From Azonexaceae bacterium (lineage in GTDB: Bacteria; Pseudomonadota; Gammaproteobacteria; Burkholderiales; Rhodocyclaceae), in NCBI GenBank assembly GCA_013335535.1, contig JAAXVL010000001.1, positions 203,764 through 267,763 on the forward strand: DNA of 64,000 bases, given 5' to 3'. Under the pieces are notes generated by a model. That model was not told where the DNA came from. It did no database searches and saw only the letters and a list, made by a program, of their open reading frames with translations. Each line of letters opens with the position of its first letter. Position 1 is the first letter of the stretch. A program made the translations under genes and the position numbers. Below, piece by piece: positions 12,870-23,125 of the stretch.

Positions 12870-13627
12870 GCTGCGGTCCTTTCGAGGATTTCCTGAGCGA
12901 GAGCGCTGTAGGCTTGGGCACCCTTTGAGTTCTTGTCGAAGGCGATGACCGGCTTGCCGTAGGACGGCGCTTCCGCCAGACGGACGTTACGCGGCACGAT
13001 GGTTTTATATACCTTGTTACCGAAGTGGGTTTCGAGTTCGGCTGAAACCTGTTGGGTCAGCGTGCTCTGCCCGTTGTACATGGTACGCAGCAGGCCCTCG
13101 ATTTCGAGGCGTGAATTGAGGTGGTGACGCACCTTGCGCAGGGTTTCGACGAGGTCGGACAGGCCTTCGAGTGCGTAGTACTCGCACTGCATCGGGATGA
13201 GGACGGAGTCGGCAGCGACCAGGGCGTTGACGGTCAGCATGTTGAGCGCGGGCGGGCAGTCGATGAGCACGAAATCGTATTCGGCGTGGTTCTGCGCCAG
13301 TGCCTTTTTGAGACGGTATTCGCGCTGGTCGAGGTCGATCATTTCGACTTCGGCGCCGGCCAGTTCGCGGTTGGCGGGCAGGATGTCGAAGTCGAAAGCC
13401 GTCTCGATGCAGACTTCCAGTAGGGTCGCGGCGCCGATCAGCAATTGATAGACGGTCGGCAGCGCTTCTTTTTTGGTGATGCCGGATCCGGTCGTCGCGT
13501 TGCCCTGTGGATCCATGTCGATGAGCAGGACGCGCTTGCCCTCGGCGGCCAGCGACGCCGCCAGATTGACGGCGGTGGTCGTTTTGCCGACGCCGCCTTT
13601 CTGGTTGGTTATGGCGAGTACTTTCAT
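12866..13627 (-). CDS. parA: Chromosome partitioning ATPase ParA (Soj)
   Basis: A 253-residue deviant-Walker ATPase. [14 protein letters not shown] at residues 10-23 is the deviant P-loop with its signature lysine; [12 protein letters not shown] and [18 protein letters not shown] follow. ParA works with ParB in chromosome segregation. It lacks an N-terminal HTH, so it is the short chromosomal type. It overlaps rsmG upstream and parB downstream by 4 bases each. Confidence 0.97.
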   Translation of the reverse strand: MKVLAITNQKGGVGKTTTAVNLAASLAAEGKRVLLIDMDPQGNATTGSGITKKEALPTVYQLLIGAATLLEVCIETAFDFDILPANRELAGAEVEMIDLDQREYRLKKALAQNHAEYDFVLIDCPPALNMLTVNALVAADSVLIPMQCEYYALEGLSDLVETLRKVRHHLNSRLEIEGLLRTMYNGQSTLTQQVSAELETHFGNKVYKTIVPRNVRLAEAPSYGKPVIAFDKNSKGAQAYSALAQEILERTAA

Positions 13628-14241
13628 GACCCGGCTTTCAAAATGATCAAATGTCGTTCGGCATCCAGCCCGGGTACGGTGAGCGGGATGATTGCCTCAA
13701 CCGTAATGTCAGGCGGCAGGACCTTGAGTTCGTCGTCCGGGCGCACCCCTTTCATGGCCAGCCAGCGACCGTTCGGGGCCAGCAGGTGGCGGGTCAGGCT
13801 GATGAAAAGGCCAATTTCGGCGAAGGCGCGCGAGCTGATCTGGGCATACTGCCCCTGCATTTCTTCAACCCGGGCGTGGTGCACCGACACATTTTTGAGC
13901 GCCAGCTCGATGACGGCTTGCTGCAGAAAGGTGGCTTTCTTCTGCACGGTGTCGACCATGCTGACCGACAGCGCCGGCCGGGCGATGGCCAGCGGGATGC
14001 CGGGCAGGCCGCCGCCGCTGCCGACGTCGAGCAGATTGCCGTCGCCGACATGCGGCAGGATGGCGAGCGAATCGAGCAGGTGGTGCGAAATGGCCTGGGC
14101 TGGATCGCGCAGGGCGGTCAGGTTGTAGGTCTTGTTCCACTTGAGCAGCAGGTCGCGGAAGGCGAGCAGCTTTTCCTGTGACTCCTCAGGCAAGCTGATT
14201 CCGAGGTCGGCGAGGCCCGCGGCGAGTGCTTTCTGGCTCAT
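13624..14241 (-). CDS. rsmG: 16S rRNA m7G527 methyltransferase RsmG
   Basis: A 205-residue SAM methyltransferase. The motif [19 protein letters not shown] is the GidB/RsmG SAM-binding site; the family feature [13 protein letters not shown] precedes it. RsmG methylates G527 of 16S rRNA, and its loss gives low-level streptomycin resistance in other bacteria. It overlaps mnmG and parA by 4 bases each, so the four genes from mnmG to parB look translationally coupled. Confidence 0.96.
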   Translation of the reverse strand: MSQKALAAGLADLGISLPEESQEKLLAFRDLLLKWNKTYNLTALRDPAQAISHHLLDSLAILPHVGDGNLLDVGSGGGLPGIPLAIARPALSVSMVDTVQKKATFLQQAVIELALKNVSVHHARVEEMQGQYAQISSRAFAEIGLFISLTRHLLAPNGRWLAMKGVRPDDELKVLPPDITVEAIIPLTVPGLDAERHLIILKAGS

Positions 14242-16142
14242 GCGGCTTGCGACAGGCTGTGTCGTTTGAGGTGGATGAGCAGCAGCGAAACGGCGGCAGG
14301 CGTGATGCCCTGGATGCGCGAGGCCTGGCCGATGGTCTGCGGCTTGTGCTGGTTGAGTTTCTGCTTGACCTCGTTGGATAGCCCGGCGACCGTGGCGTAG
14401 TCGAGATCGGCCGGCAGCAGGGTGTTTTCGTAGCTGGCCGACTTGGCGACTTCCTCGGCCTGGCGGTCGATGTAGCCCTGGTACTTGGCGGAGATTTCGA
14501 GCTGCTCGATGACGGCCGGGTCCATTTCAATTTTGGGCAAAATTTCCGGTTGACCGTGGAAAGGTAGCGTGACGAGTGCTTCGTAGCTGACTTCAGGCCG
14601 GCGCAGCAGTTCGAACAGGTTGTATTCGTGCTCGATCGGTTTGCCGAGGACGCGAATGCAGTCTTCGGCCGGCGTCAGCTTGGGGTTGACCCAGGTGGAT
14701 TTCAGGCGTTCCTGCTCGGCAGCGATGGCGTCGCGCTTCTGGCAGAAGGCGGTCCAGCGCACGTCGTCCACCAGGCCAAGCGCGCGGCCCTGTTCGGTCA
14801 GGCGCAGGTCGGCGTTGTCTTCACGTAGGCTCAGGCGGTACTCGGCGCGGCTGGTGAACATCCGGTAGGGGTCGGAGACGCCGCGCGTGATCAGGTCGTC
14901 AACCAGTACGCCGAGGTAGGCTTCGTTGCGTTTCGGGCACCAGCCGGCTTCATCGCGCACGTAGCGCACGGCGTTGATGCCGGCTAACAGGCCCTGCGCC
15001 GCCGCTTCTTCGTAACCGGTTGTGCCATTGATCTGGCCGGCGAAGAACAGGCCGTTGATGGCTTTCGATTCCAGCGTGTCCTTGAGGCCGCGCGGGTCGT
15101 AGAAATCATATTCGATGGCGTAACCGGGGCGCAGGATGTGTACGTTCTCCATGCCGCGGATCGAGCGGACCAGCGCCAGCTGGATGTCGAAGGGCAGGCT
15201 GGTCGACACACCGTTCGGGTAGATCTCGTGCGTCGTCAGGCCTTCCGGCTCAAGAAAAACGTTGTGGCGGTCCTTGTCGGCGAAGCGGTGGATCTTGTCT
15301 TCGATCGACGGGCAATAACGAGGCCCGACCCCTTCGATGACGCCGGTGTACATCGGCGAACGATCCAGCCCGCTGCGGATGATGTCGTGGGTTTTCTCGT
15401 TGGTCTCGGTGATCCAGCATGGCAACTGGCGTGGGTGCTGGGCCGCATTGCCAAGGAAGGAAAAGACTGGCAACGGATCGTCCGAATGCTGTTCCTCCAT
15501 CACCGAGAAATCGATGGTCTTGCCATCGAGGCGCGGCGGCGTGCCGGTCTTCAGGCGGCCTTGCGGCAGGTTCAATTCCTTGAGGCGAGCCGCCAGCGAA
15601 ACTGACGGTGGATCGCCCATGCGTCCGCCGGTGTAGTTCTCCAGCCCGACGTGGATCTTGCCGTTGAGGAAGGTGCCGGCGGTCAGGACAACCGATTGCG
15701 CCATGAAGCGGATGCCGAGTTGCGTGACCGCGCCAGCCACACGATCACCCTCGACAATCAGGTCGTCACAGGCTTCGGCGAAAATGGTCAAATTGGGCTG
15801 ATTTTCGAGACGACCGCGGATCGCCTGCTTGTACAGCACACGGTCAGCCTGGGCGCGGGTGGCGCGCACGGCAGGACCTTTCGAGGCGTTCAGGATGCGG
15901 AACTGGATGCCTGCTTCGTCGGTGGCCGCCGCCATCGCCCCACCCAGTGCATCGACCTCGCGCACCAGATGGCCCTTGCCGATGCCGCCGATCGACGGGT
16001 TGCAGCTCATCGCACCGAGGGTGTCGAGATTGTGCGTCAGCAGCAGCGTGTTCGCACCCGCCCGGGCTGCGGCCAGCGCAGCCTCGGTGCCGGCGTGACC
16101 GCCGCCGACAACAATGACATCAAATCGGGTGGGATAGAGCAT
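14238..16142 (-). CDS. mnmG: tRNA U34 carboxymethylaminomethyl enzyme MnmG
   Basis: A 634-residue FAD protein. The Rossmann motif [19 protein letters not shown] is at residues 11-29. MnmG and MnmE modify U34 in the wobble position of several tRNAs. Other signatures are [22 protein letters not shown] and, at the C-terminus, [18 protein letters not shown]. Within the helical domain the residues [13 protein letters not shown] are encoded by a copy of the dispersed repeat (14523-14562), so part of this conserved protein coincides with a repeat. The gene starts the mnmG-rsmG-parAB block. Confidence 0.97.
   Translation of the reverse strand: MLYPTRFDVIVVGGGHAGTEAALAAARAGANTLLLTHNLDTLGAMSCNPSIGGIGKGHLVREVDALGGAMAAATDEAGIQFRILNASKGPAVRATRAQADRVLYKQAIRGRLENQPNLTIFAEACDDLIVEGDRVAGAVTQLGIRFMAQSVVLTAGTFLNGKIHVGLENYTGGRMGDPPSVSLAARLKELNLPQGRLKTGTPPRLDGKTIDFSVMEEQHSDDPLPVFSFLGNAAQHPRQLPCWITETNEKTHDIIRSGLDRSPMYTGVIEGVGPRYCPSIEDKIHRFADKDRHNVFLEPEGLTTHEIYPNGVSTSLPFDIQLALVRSIRGMENVHILRPGYAIEYDFYDPRGLKDTLESKAINGLFFAGQINGTTGYEEAAAQGLLAGINAVRYVRDEAGWCPKRNEAYLGVLVDDLITRGVSDPYRMFTSRAEYRLSLREDNADLRLTEQGRALGLVDDVRWTAFCQKRDAIAAEQERLKSTWVNPKLTPAEDCIRVLGKPIEHEYNLFELLRRPEVSYEALVTLPFHGQPEILPKIEMDPAVIEQLEISAKYQGYIDRQAEEVAKSASYENTLLPADLDYATVAGLSNEVKQKLNQHKPQTIGQASRIQGITPAAVSLLLIHLKRHSLSQAA
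14523..14562 (+). repeat. Dispersed repeat copy b, inside mnmG
   Basis: ATTTCAATTTTGGGCAAAA is followed by TTTCCGGTTGACCGTGG. It is antisense to mnmG; on the coding strand it is translated in frame as [13 protein letters not shown]. Both halves of the repeat are present and no frame break results. Confidence 0.8.
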
Positions 16143-16249
16143 GGGAGTGGCTTTGCTGCAGCGCAGTATCGGACCGCGGATTTTACGCCATGTCGCTGAA
16201 AAATCACAGGTTCCGGCGGGGTGTCAATGTCCGGTGCCGACCAGCCTGA

Positions 16250-17572
16250 CTAAATTTTTGCGCTCGGCGAGGTCTGCCACCAGCGGATGAAATCGCTCAG
16301 TGGCAAGGCCGGCGAGTAGAAAAATCCCTGGCCGAACCGGCAGCCGAGCGCCTGCAGGGCATCGAGCATTTCCTGCGTCTCGACGCCTTCGGCGATGACG
16401 CTCATTTCCAGCTTGCCGGCGAGCTGGATCACCGAGGCGACGATTTCACGCGCCTTGTCCGAGTGCGCAAGCTGCCTGACGAACGTCTGGTCGATTTTCA
16501 CTTCCTGCACCGGCAGCCGCTGCAGGTAGCCCATGCCGGCGTAGCCGGTGCCGAAATCGTCGATCGACAGGCGCAAACCGAGTGCACGCAGACGCTCGAG
16601 GACGTCCATGACCTGCCAGCTTTCCTCGATCATCATCGTTTCGGTGATTTCGAGCATGAACTTGGTCGGATCGAGATCCCAGGTCGCTAGCGCCTGACCG
16701 ATCATGTCCGGCAGTTCGACGTCGAGCAGGTCGTTGGCCGAAAGATTGAGGGACAGCGCGATCTCGATGCCGTGCTCGACCAGTTGCTTCTGGATCTGGG
16801 AAGCCTGATGGAGCAGCCAGCGATTGAAGGTCTGGCGCTGGCCGAGGCGGTCGATGGCTTCGAGTATGCGCGGTGGGGCGACCCATTCGCCGTTGCCGCG
16901 TTGCCAGCGCAGCAGGGCCTCGGCGCCGACGCAGCGGCCGCTGGCGATATCCATCTGCGGTTGCAGATAGAGGGCCAGACCGCGGTTATCGGTCAACGCC
17001 TGGCGCAGGTCGCCGAGCAGCCCGTGTTCCTTCTCCCCTTCCGATTCCATTGAGGGCTGGTAAAGCAGGATATCGGGATTGCCCTGTTCGGAAGCCAGGC
17101 GGGCGATGCGGGCGGACTGAACGAGAAAGAGCGCGTCTTCGCCATTGGCCGGCCACAGCGCGGCACCCTGCGCCAGGCGCGGAATGTAGCTGACGCTTGC
17201 GCCGGCACCCGTGATCGCCATGAGCTTGTCGCGCAGGCGGATCATCGCCAGCATCGGGGCCGCGCTGCTCAGCAGGTTGGGCTGGATGATCAGCCACTCC
17301 CGCTGGCTGAGGCTATAGACCCGATCCTGTGGCCGCACCGTCGCCTGGATTTCCTGGCTGACCAAAACACGTAGCTTGTGTATCGAATCCGTCGATTGGC
17401 GGAAGAGCAGGGAATCGGGAACGATGGCCAGGGCGATCACGCCGAGTAGTCGCCCCGGCGTATTCTCGCGGATCATCTTCGGTAGATCGGCCAGGGCGCT
17501 GGCCATCAGGGGAAGGCCGGTTGTCTGGTCGAACCGGTCGCGCTGGCGGGTGACGAACGGGCGCGTGGTCAT
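16250..17572 (-). CDS. EAL-domain c-di-GMP phosphodiesterase with degenerate GGDEF-like region
   Basis: A 440-residue protein. The N-terminal half (about residues 15-165) looks like a degenerate GGDEF fold without the GGDEF signature. The EAL domain starts near residue 190: EALLRW (218-223), NLSAND, EITET, DDFGTGYAG, KIDQTF and EGVET are all present, so the metal and catalytic ligands appear intact. It should hydrolyse c-di-GMP in the cytoplasm. There is no membrane segment. Its ATG is 1 base after the HD-GYP stop, so the two are one operon. Confidence 0.92.
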   Translation of the reverse strand: MTTRPFVTRQRDRFDQTTGLPLMASALADLPKMIRENTPGRLLGVIALAIVPDSLLFRQSTDSIHKLRVLVSQEIQATVRPQDRVYSLSQREWLIIQPNLLSSAAPMLAMIRLRDKLMAITGAGASVSYIPRLAQGAALWPANGEDALFLVQSARIARLASEQGNPDILLYQPSMESEGEKEHGLLGDLRQALTDNRGLALYLQPQMDIASGRCVGAEALLRWQRGNGEWVAPPRILEAIDRLGQRQTFNRWLLHQASQIQKQLVEHGIEIALSLNLSANDLLDVELPDMIGQALATWDLDPTKFMLEITETMMIEESWQVMDVLERLRALGLRLSIDDFGTGYAGMGYLQRLPVQEVKIDQTFVRQLAHSDKAREIVASVIQLAGKLEMSVIAEGVETQEMLDALQALGCRFGQGFFYSPALPLSDFIRWWQTSPSAKI

Positions 17573-17573
17573 C

Positions 17574-18893
17574 TCAGTCCAGGTAAAACTCGCCGGGATC
17601 GATACCGTAGGCGTTGGCTGGCAGAGCGTGCAGGATGCGATAGGGCTGGCCGGTCGGTGTCGCCGGATCCATCATCAGGTCGAGCGTGATCGGATTGCGC
17701 TCCACGCTCTTGTCTGGTCCGAGCAGGATCATCAGCCGGGGTTTCAGGCGGCGCACCTGATTCTGCTGGATGATGACGCCGACTTCGCCGGTATTGAGTT
17801 CGACCAGGCTGCCGATCGGGTACAGGCCGATGCACTGGATGAACTGATCGACGATGGGGTCGCGAAACTTGCTGCCGCGCGTGCGAATCAATGCTTCCAA
17901 CGCTTTTTGCGACGAAATGGCGGTGCCGTAGGCGCGATCGCGAGTCATCGCACAATAGGTGTCGACCAGGCCGGCCAGTTCGCCGTGAAAGGAAATGCGC
18001 TCGCCTTTCAGGCGCCGGGGGTAGCCGCTGCCGTCGGCGCGTTCGTGGTGGCTGGCCACGATCTCGAGTACATGGTTGGGGAAAGTCGCCTGGCCGAGCA
18101 GCATTTCGAGCGAGCTGGCGACGTGCGACTGGATCAGCGTGTATTCCTCGTCGGTCAGGTTGCCCGGTTTGTTAAGTATTTCGGCCGGGATATCGATCTT
18201 GCCAATGTCCTGCATCAGCCCGGCAATGCCGACCTGCTCGATGATCTTCGATGAAAGCCCGAGAAAACGCGCGAAAACCATGAGATGGACCGACACATCG
18301 AGGGCGTGATCGTAGGAATACTGGTCCGAGGAGCGCAGGCGGGCTAGCCAGATCATCGCTTCCGGGTTGCGTTCGACGCTGCGCGCCATCTCGGAAACCT
18401 GTTTGCCGATCTCGTTGAGCGACACCGTTTCGGCGCTGGCGATGGCATCGCGGATCGATTTCAGCGTGCGTTTGACGTCATCGACAATCGGGGCCGAATA
18501 GAGCAGTTCGGCTTCCAGGCGGCTTTGCTGGTCAGTGGGATTGAGATCGGGAGATACTCGGTAGCGGCGCAGCACCGGTTCGACGCGCAGATGGCGGCAG
18601 ATAGCCGCGAAATCGTTCGGCCGGGCCTCGTCGACTTGCCGGAAAGCCGGCAGGGGGCCGCTCTGGCGAGGTGCGTCCCGGTCATGGACGCGTGGGGCGT
18701 AGGCATCGCCGAGCGAACGGCTGCGGTCGACAATTACTTGCTGGCAATATTGCTGCAGGGTGGCGATCTGGGCTTCGTTCTCGATGAGCAACCCCTGCAT
18801 CAGGAAGGGCGTTTCGATCCAGGGGCGATCAAGGTCGCTGACGAACATGCCGATCTGGAGGTCGAGGGTGAGAACGGTTGATTTGTGCGACAT
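17574..18893 (-). CDS. DUF3391/HD-GYP protein with Gln in place of the HD histidine
   Basis: A 439-residue protein with an N-terminal DUF3391 region (residues 1-65, DLQIGMFVSDLDRPW) and a C-terminal HD-GYP domain (about 185-390). HD-GYP proteins usually hydrolyse c-di-GMP at a di-iron site. Here HHE (282-284), GYP (290-292), H196 and H257 are kept, but the HD pair reads Q228-D229 in GLMQDIGK. The codon is CAG on the coding strand. It may be a variant with altered metal binding or a c-di-GMP sensor. It is co-transcribed with the EAL gene. Confidence 0.9.
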   Translation of the reverse strand: MSHKSTVLTLDLQIGMFVSDLDRPWIETPFLMQGLLIENEAQIATLQQYCQQVIVDRSRSLGDAYAPRVHDRDAPRQSGPLPAFRQVDEARPNDFAAICRHLRVEPVLRRYRVSPDLNPTDQQSRLEAELLYSAPIVDDVKRTLKSIRDAIASAETVSLNEIGKQVSEMARSVERNPEAMIWLARLRSSDQYSYDHALDVSVHLMVFARFLGLSSKIIEQVGIAGLMQDIGKIDIPAEILNKPGNLTDEEYTLIQSHVASSLEMLLGQATFPNHVLEIVASHHERADGSGYPRRLKGERISFHGELAGLVDTYCAMTRDRAYGTAISSQKALEALIRTRGSKFRDPIVDQFIQCIGLYPIGSLVELNTGEVGVIIQQNQVRRLKPRLMILLGPDKSVERNPITLDLMMDPATPTGQPYRILHALPANAYGIDPGEFYLD

Positions 18894-19060
18894 TCAGACG
18901 AATATGCGTTGGGCGCCAGAGGTGGAACAATAGCATGGACGGCCGCTCGTTATAGATGGTTTGCATAAAACCTTCCATGCTCCCGGCGCGGTGGGCGATT
19001 CCCTGAGCAGCGCGACGCCTCTCGGTTGCTCTGCCCGGCGAAGTGCAGTAAGTTGCCGAA

Positions 19061-20773
19061 ATGAGCACAAGCCAGGCCAAAGGGTCCCCTTCCCTCGATA
19101 ACGAAGAGATGCTGCTGGTTTTGCAGCAATCGCTGACCAAGAAAAGGGTGTTGATCGTCGACCGTCATTCGCCGGCCCGCGATTCCCTGCGTCTGATGCT
19201 TGGCGCATTGGGTGTGACGCTCGTGCATGGCGCCGGCAACTCGGCCGAGGTGATCCGTCAGGTCAAGGCCAACCGTTTCGACATCGTGCTTTCCGATTTC
19301 GTCCTCGACGATGGCCGCGACGGCCAGCAACTGCTCGAGGAACTGCGCCACGCCCACCTCATTCCCTTGTCGACGGTGTATATGATCATCACCAGCGAGC
19401 GCGGCTACACCAATGTCGTTTCGCTGGCCGAACTGGCGCCGGACGACTACCTGATCAAGCCATTTACCGCTGAGCAGCTGCAGGCCCGGTTGATCAGATC
19501 GATCTACAAAAAACACGTATTGCGGCACATCTACGATCAGATCGAGCGCGGCGCCTTGCAGGAAGCCATCATCGCCTGCGACCGCGTCATCCAGCAGCAG
19601 CCGCAATACATGTATGACGCCCTGCGTTTCAAGGGCGATCTGCTGCATACGCTGGGCAAGACGCGCGAGGCTGAAGAGGTTTTCCGCCGTGTGCTCGAAG
19701 GGCGAGTCGTGCCGTGGGCCAAGATGGGTCTGGCGATGGCCCTGCGTGATCGTGGCGCGCTTGACGAAGCCGAGCATCTGGCCGAGCAGGTCACCGAGGA
19801 AGCGCCGGATTACCTGTCGGCCTACGATTTCCTGGCCTCGGTGCACGAAGCCCAGGGCAAACTGGAGGCCGCCCAGCAGACGCTGCAACGGGCAGCCGAT
19901 GCCTCGCCGCACAACACCGTGCGGCAACGGCTGGTCGGCGATGTGGCCGCTCGCAACAAGGATCTGCTGTCGGCCGAAAAGGCCTACGGCAAGGTCATCG
20001 AGCGCAGCAAGGGTTCGAGCCTGCGGACGGTGGATGATTTTGCCAACCTGTCGCGCGTGCTGGTCGAGCGCGGGCACGTCGATGCTTCGCGCAAGATCGT
20101 GGCCGACATGAAGCGCGAATGGCGCGGCGACAAGCAGGCTGAACTGGCGGCGCTGGTGACCGAAAGTCTGTGCCTGAACAGTGAAGGGGCGGCCGACAAG
20201 GCTAAGCATCTGGTCGATCAGGCGCTGGCCTTGCAGAAAACGATCAGCGACGAGGCGGCCGAGAAAGGCAAGCACGTGTCGCAGCGGCTCGCTGTCGATC
20301 TGGCGCATGCCTGCTATGCCACCGGCAAGGAAGACGAAGCGACGAAAATCATGCGCCAGGTGGCGGCCGAAAATCATGAGGACCAAAACCTCATCGACCA
20401 CATCACCAACGTTTTCGAAAAAACGGGTCAGCCCGATGCCGGCAAGGCGATGCTCGAGCAGGTCGGCAAGGAAATTGTCGAACTCAACAACAAGGGCGTC
20501 TTGGCGGCGCGCAGCGGCGACCTCGAGGGCGCTGTCCGGTTGCTGATTCAGGCCGTCGAGCAGGTGCCCAACCTGCAGTTCCTGGTCAATGCCGCCAAGG
20601 CCATTTTCGCCTTGATGGACAAAAAGGGGTGGGATGAAGCGCTGGCGGCCCGCGCCATCGACTACCTGCAGCGCGCCCAGCGCAAGGATCGCAAGAGCGC
20701 CAAGGTTGCCTCGGCCCGCGAGCTTTATGCCACGGTCGCCAAAAAATACGGCATTGCCACCGAAAATATCTGA
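19061..20773 (+). CDS. Response regulator receiver with TPR domain
   Basis: A 570-residue protein. Residues about 28-150 are a CheY-like receiver with the probable phosphoacceptor D79 (DIVLSDFVLDDG), upstream acidic residues and the conserved lysine in LIKPF. The rest is a run of TPR-like helices (for example DALRFKGDLLHTLGKTREAEE and ALAMALRDRGALDEAEHL). There is no DNA-binding domain, so output is probably protein-protein contact. No histidine kinase is nearby. It is divergent from the HD-GYP/EAL pair, which suggests but does not prove a shared signalling role. Confidence 0.9.
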   Translation: MSTSQAKGSPSLDNEEMLLVLQQSLTKKRVLIVDRHSPARDSLRLMLGALGVTLVHGAGNSAEVIRQVKANRFDIVLSDFVLDDGRDGQQLLEELRHAHLIPLSTVYMIITSERGYTNVVSLAELAPDDYLIKPFTAEQLQARLIRSIYKKHVLRHIYDQIERGALQEAIIACDRVIQQQPQYMYDALRFKGDLLHTLGKTREAEEVFRRVLEGRVVPWAKMGLAMALRDRGALDEAEHLAEQVTEEAPDYLSAYDFLASVHEAQGKLEAAQQTLQRAADASPHNTVRQRLVGDVAARNKDLLSAEKAYGKVIERSKGSSLRTVDDFANLSRVLVERGHVDASRKIVADMKREWRGDKQAELAALVTESLCLNSEGAADKAKHLVDQALALQKTISDEAAEKGKHVSQRLAVDLAHACYATGKEDEATKIMRQVAAENHEDQNLIDHITNVFEKTGQPDAGKAMLEQVGKEIVELNNKGVLAARSGDLEGAVRLLIQAVEQVPNLQFLVNAAKAIFALMDKKGWDEALAARAIDYLQRAQRKDRKSAKVASARELYATVAKKYGIATENI

Positions 20774-20857
20774 GAAATCGGCGTGGCAACATTTTGAAAC
20801 CATTTTGTTGCCCCGCTGACTCATCCTTTCGCGTGCTGGCGCGTTGATTACACACCG

Positions 20858-20877
20858 GCCCGCCTTTTCGTGCGGGC
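20858..20877. other. Short GC hairpin upstream of the FecR/DUF6600 gene
   Basis: GCCCGC and GCGGGC flank an 8-base loop. There is no T-run, so termination is doubtful. It may be an RNA structure in the leader of the next gene. Confidence 0.4.
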
Positions 20878-20902
20878 GGCGCTTTCCCTTCGGGAGTACA
20901 CG

Positions 20903-23122
20903 ATGCTGCAATCCCTGCAACGAATCCTTCTCGCACTGACCATGGCCGTTGCCCTGCCCGCCTTGGCGCAGAGCGATCCGCCAGCCCGTGTCGGGCGTCT
21001 GGCTTATTTTGAAAATCAGGTCGATTTTCGGGTTGACCGTGGCGAACAGCCCGGGCCGGCTACGCTCAACTGGCCGATCAGCAGCGGTGCCGTTCTGGAA
21101 ACCGGGCAACGCGGCCGGGCCGAGGTGTGGATCGGTTCCACCGCCTACCGGCTGGCTGACGACAGCCAGGTCGAATTTCCCGTCGTCGACGATGCGCGGG
21201 TTGATGTCCGCCTCAATGGCGGTAGCCTGGCAGTCAGCATTCTTGACCGCGATCAGGTCGATGACGTGGTGATCGCGACGCCGGACGGCAATGTCCGTTT
21301 CCTGACGCCGGGGCGTTATCGCATCGACGTTTTGGGGGATCGCAGCGAACTGAGCGTTCAGGCCGGCCGTGCCGTCTTCGACGACGGCCAGCGGGCGACG
21401 CCGGTCGCTGCCGGTCAGAAGGTCAGCCATTGGAGCGACGGCAACGAACAGCTCAATGCCGACCGAACGCATGATGCCTTCGACAGCTGGGTGGCCAATC
21501 GCGAGAATGTCACGCTGGCGGGTCAGTCCCGTCGCTATGTTTCGCCGCACATGACCGGCTATCAGGACCTCGACGCCTACGGCGACTGGCAGACGGCACC
21601 TGACTACGGTTCGGTCTGGTATCCGCGCGCCGTGGCCGATGACTGGGCTCCCTACCGCTACGGACGCTGGGCATGGGTCGAGCCCTGGGGCTGGACCTGG
21701 ATCGACCAGGCGCCATGGGGCTTCGCGCCTTTCCACTACGGGCGCTGGGCGATCATTCATGGCCGCTGGGGCTGGGTGCCGGGCCGCCTTGCCGTCCGCC
21801 CGGTCTATGCGCCAGCGCTCGTCGCCTGGATCGGCAATCCGGGCTGGAATGTCGGCTTCAGCTTTGGCGCTGCGCCAGCTGTCGGCTGGTTCCCGCTCGC
21901 CCCGCGCGAAGTCTATGTGCCTGGTCATCGCCACAGCGCCAACTATGTTCGTCAACTGAACGTGGCGTATGTTCGCGATGTCGGCGTGATCGACCGCGCG
22001 GTGCGCGGCGGCCCGCAGGCATCGTTTGCCAACCATGCCTTGCCGCGTGCGGTGACGGTCGTTCCCGCCAATTTTGTTCGCGAAGGTCGTTCGATTACTT
22101 CGCGCGAAGTCCAGCACCAGGGTCGTCCGGAGCTCGGGCGCGCCCCGCTCGCACGTCACGCACCGAATGCTGACTGGCTGGCGCCGGCGCAGGGCGCCAG
22201 TCGTCCGCACAGTGCGGAACGGCGCGAACCACTCAATCCGCTGCGCCGCGATTTCGATGCGCCGAGGCCGAATGGTCAGGAGCGTGGCGCACCACGCGCC
22301 GAACCCCTGTCGCGCAATCCGGATCGCCCGGCCTTCCGTCAGTCTCTGCCCGAATCGGGAAATGTCCGGGATGGCGATGCGCGTCGTGACGGCTGGCGCG
22401 GCTCGCCCGACATGCGTCCGGGTGTCGAGAACCGGGGGCGCCCGGTCGATGCGGTGCCTGCCCCCCTGCCGCAACGCCGCGAGGCCGCGCCTCAGGAAAT
22501 TCGCCAGCCAACGCTGGAAGCCGGCCAGCCGGCGCAGATCGACGGACGTCGCGGTGGTTTCCGTCGCCCGGAAGGGCAGCCGGAGGCTCCGGCTGCCCGG
22601 GTTTCACCGCCTGATTCGCGCCCTGAACCCGAAATGCGCGCTCGCCAGCCCGAGGCCGCCCCGGCGCCGATGCGTCGCGACATGCCGGCGCCCGAGATGC
22701 GTAACGAGGAGCGTCAGCCGAGGCCGATGATGGCGCCGCAGGACAGGGAGCAGCGTCGCGACATGCGGGAAATGCAGCGCATGGAGCGCCCGGCACCGGC
22801 CGAAGCGCCGCAGATGATGCGCCAGCCGGAAATGCCAAGGCCGGCCCCGGAAGTCAGGATGCCGCCACCGGTGCGTGAAATGCCTCAGCCGCGCGCCGAG
22901 CCGCCACGCCAGATGCAGGAATTTCGTGCCCCGGCACCCGCGCCGATGCCCCAGCAACGGGCTGAGCCACCGCGTCCACCGGTTCAGGAATTCCGGGCAG
23001 CGCCGCCGGCACCGGCACCCATGCCGCAACCGCGCATGGAGCCCCCGCGCCAGCCGGCGCCGCAAGGTGGCCAGCCCGAACAACGCCGTCGTCACGGCGA
23101 CGACGACCGTGGCGGTCGCTAG
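20903..23122 (+). CDS. Secreted FecR/DUF6600-type protein with Pro/Arg-rich tail
   Basis: A protein of about 739 residues. I chose the ATG at 20903 because CGGGAG lies 6-11 bases upstream and the product then begins with a clean signal peptide ending ALPALAQ. A FecR-like beta region (about 30-190) is followed by a Trp/Tyr/Gly-rich DUF6600-like region (YGRWAWVEPWGWTW). The last 300 residues are rich in Pro, Arg, Glu, Gln and Met, likely disordered. Function is unknown; a cell-envelope role is inferred. The VDFRVDRGE segment overlaps a partial copy of the repeat core. The long antisense frames here are GC artefacts. Confidence 0.85.
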   Translation: MLQSLQRILLALTMAVALPALAQSDPPARVGRLAYFENQVDFRVDRGEQPGPATLNWPISSGAVLETGQRGRAEVWIGSTAYRLADDSQVEFPVVDDARVDVRLNGGSLAVSILDRDQVDDVVIATPDGNVRFLTPGRYRIDVLGDRSELSVQAGRAVFDDGQRATPVAAGQKVSHWSDGNEQLNADRTHDAFDSWVANRENVTLAGQSRRYVSPHMTGYQDLDAYGDWQTAPDYGSVWYPRAVADDWAPYRYGRWAWVEPWGWTWIDQAPWGFAPFHYGRWAIIHGRWGWVPGRLAVRPVYAPALVAWIGNPGWNVGFSFGAAPAVGWFPLAPREVYVPGHRHSANYVRQLNVAYVRDVGVIDRAVRGGPQASFANHALPRAVTVVPANFVREGRSITSREVQHQGRPELGRAPLARHAPNADWLAPAQGASRPHSAERREPLNPLRRDFDAPRPNGQERGAPRAEPLSRNPDRPAFRQSLPESGNVRDGDARRDGWRGSPDMRPGVENRGRPVDAVPAPLPQRREAAPQEIRQPTLEAGQPAQIDGRRGGFRRPEGQPEAPAARVSPPDSRPEPEMRARQPEAAPAPMRRDMPAPEMRNEERQPRPMMAPQDREQRRDMREMQRMERPAPAEAPQMMRQPEMPRPAPEVRMPPPVREMPQPRAEPPRQMQEFRAPAPAPMPQQRAEPPRPPVQEFRAAPPAPAPMPQPRMEPPRQPAPQGGQPEQRRRHGDDDRGGR
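21023..21046 (+). repeat. Possible partial dispersed-repeat core inside the FecR gene
   Basis: GATTTTCGGGTTGACCGTGG matches the core but the second half of the repeat is not recognisable. It is translated as VDFRVDRG. This may be a chance match or an eroded copy. Confidence 0.4.
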
Positions 23123-23125
23123 CGG

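Noticed and set aside
12015..16142. A replication origin next to mnmG-parAB
   Set aside because: The gene order is typical of an origin region, but I saw no DnaA-box cluster, no dnaA or dnaN gene and no AT-rich unwinding region here.
18950..22474. An antisense open frame of 1174 codons
   Set aside because: It lies opposite the receiver-TPR gene and the FecR/DUF6600 gene, both well supported. Long antisense frames are common in GC-rich DNA with strong codon bias, and the product has no recognisable domain or start signal.
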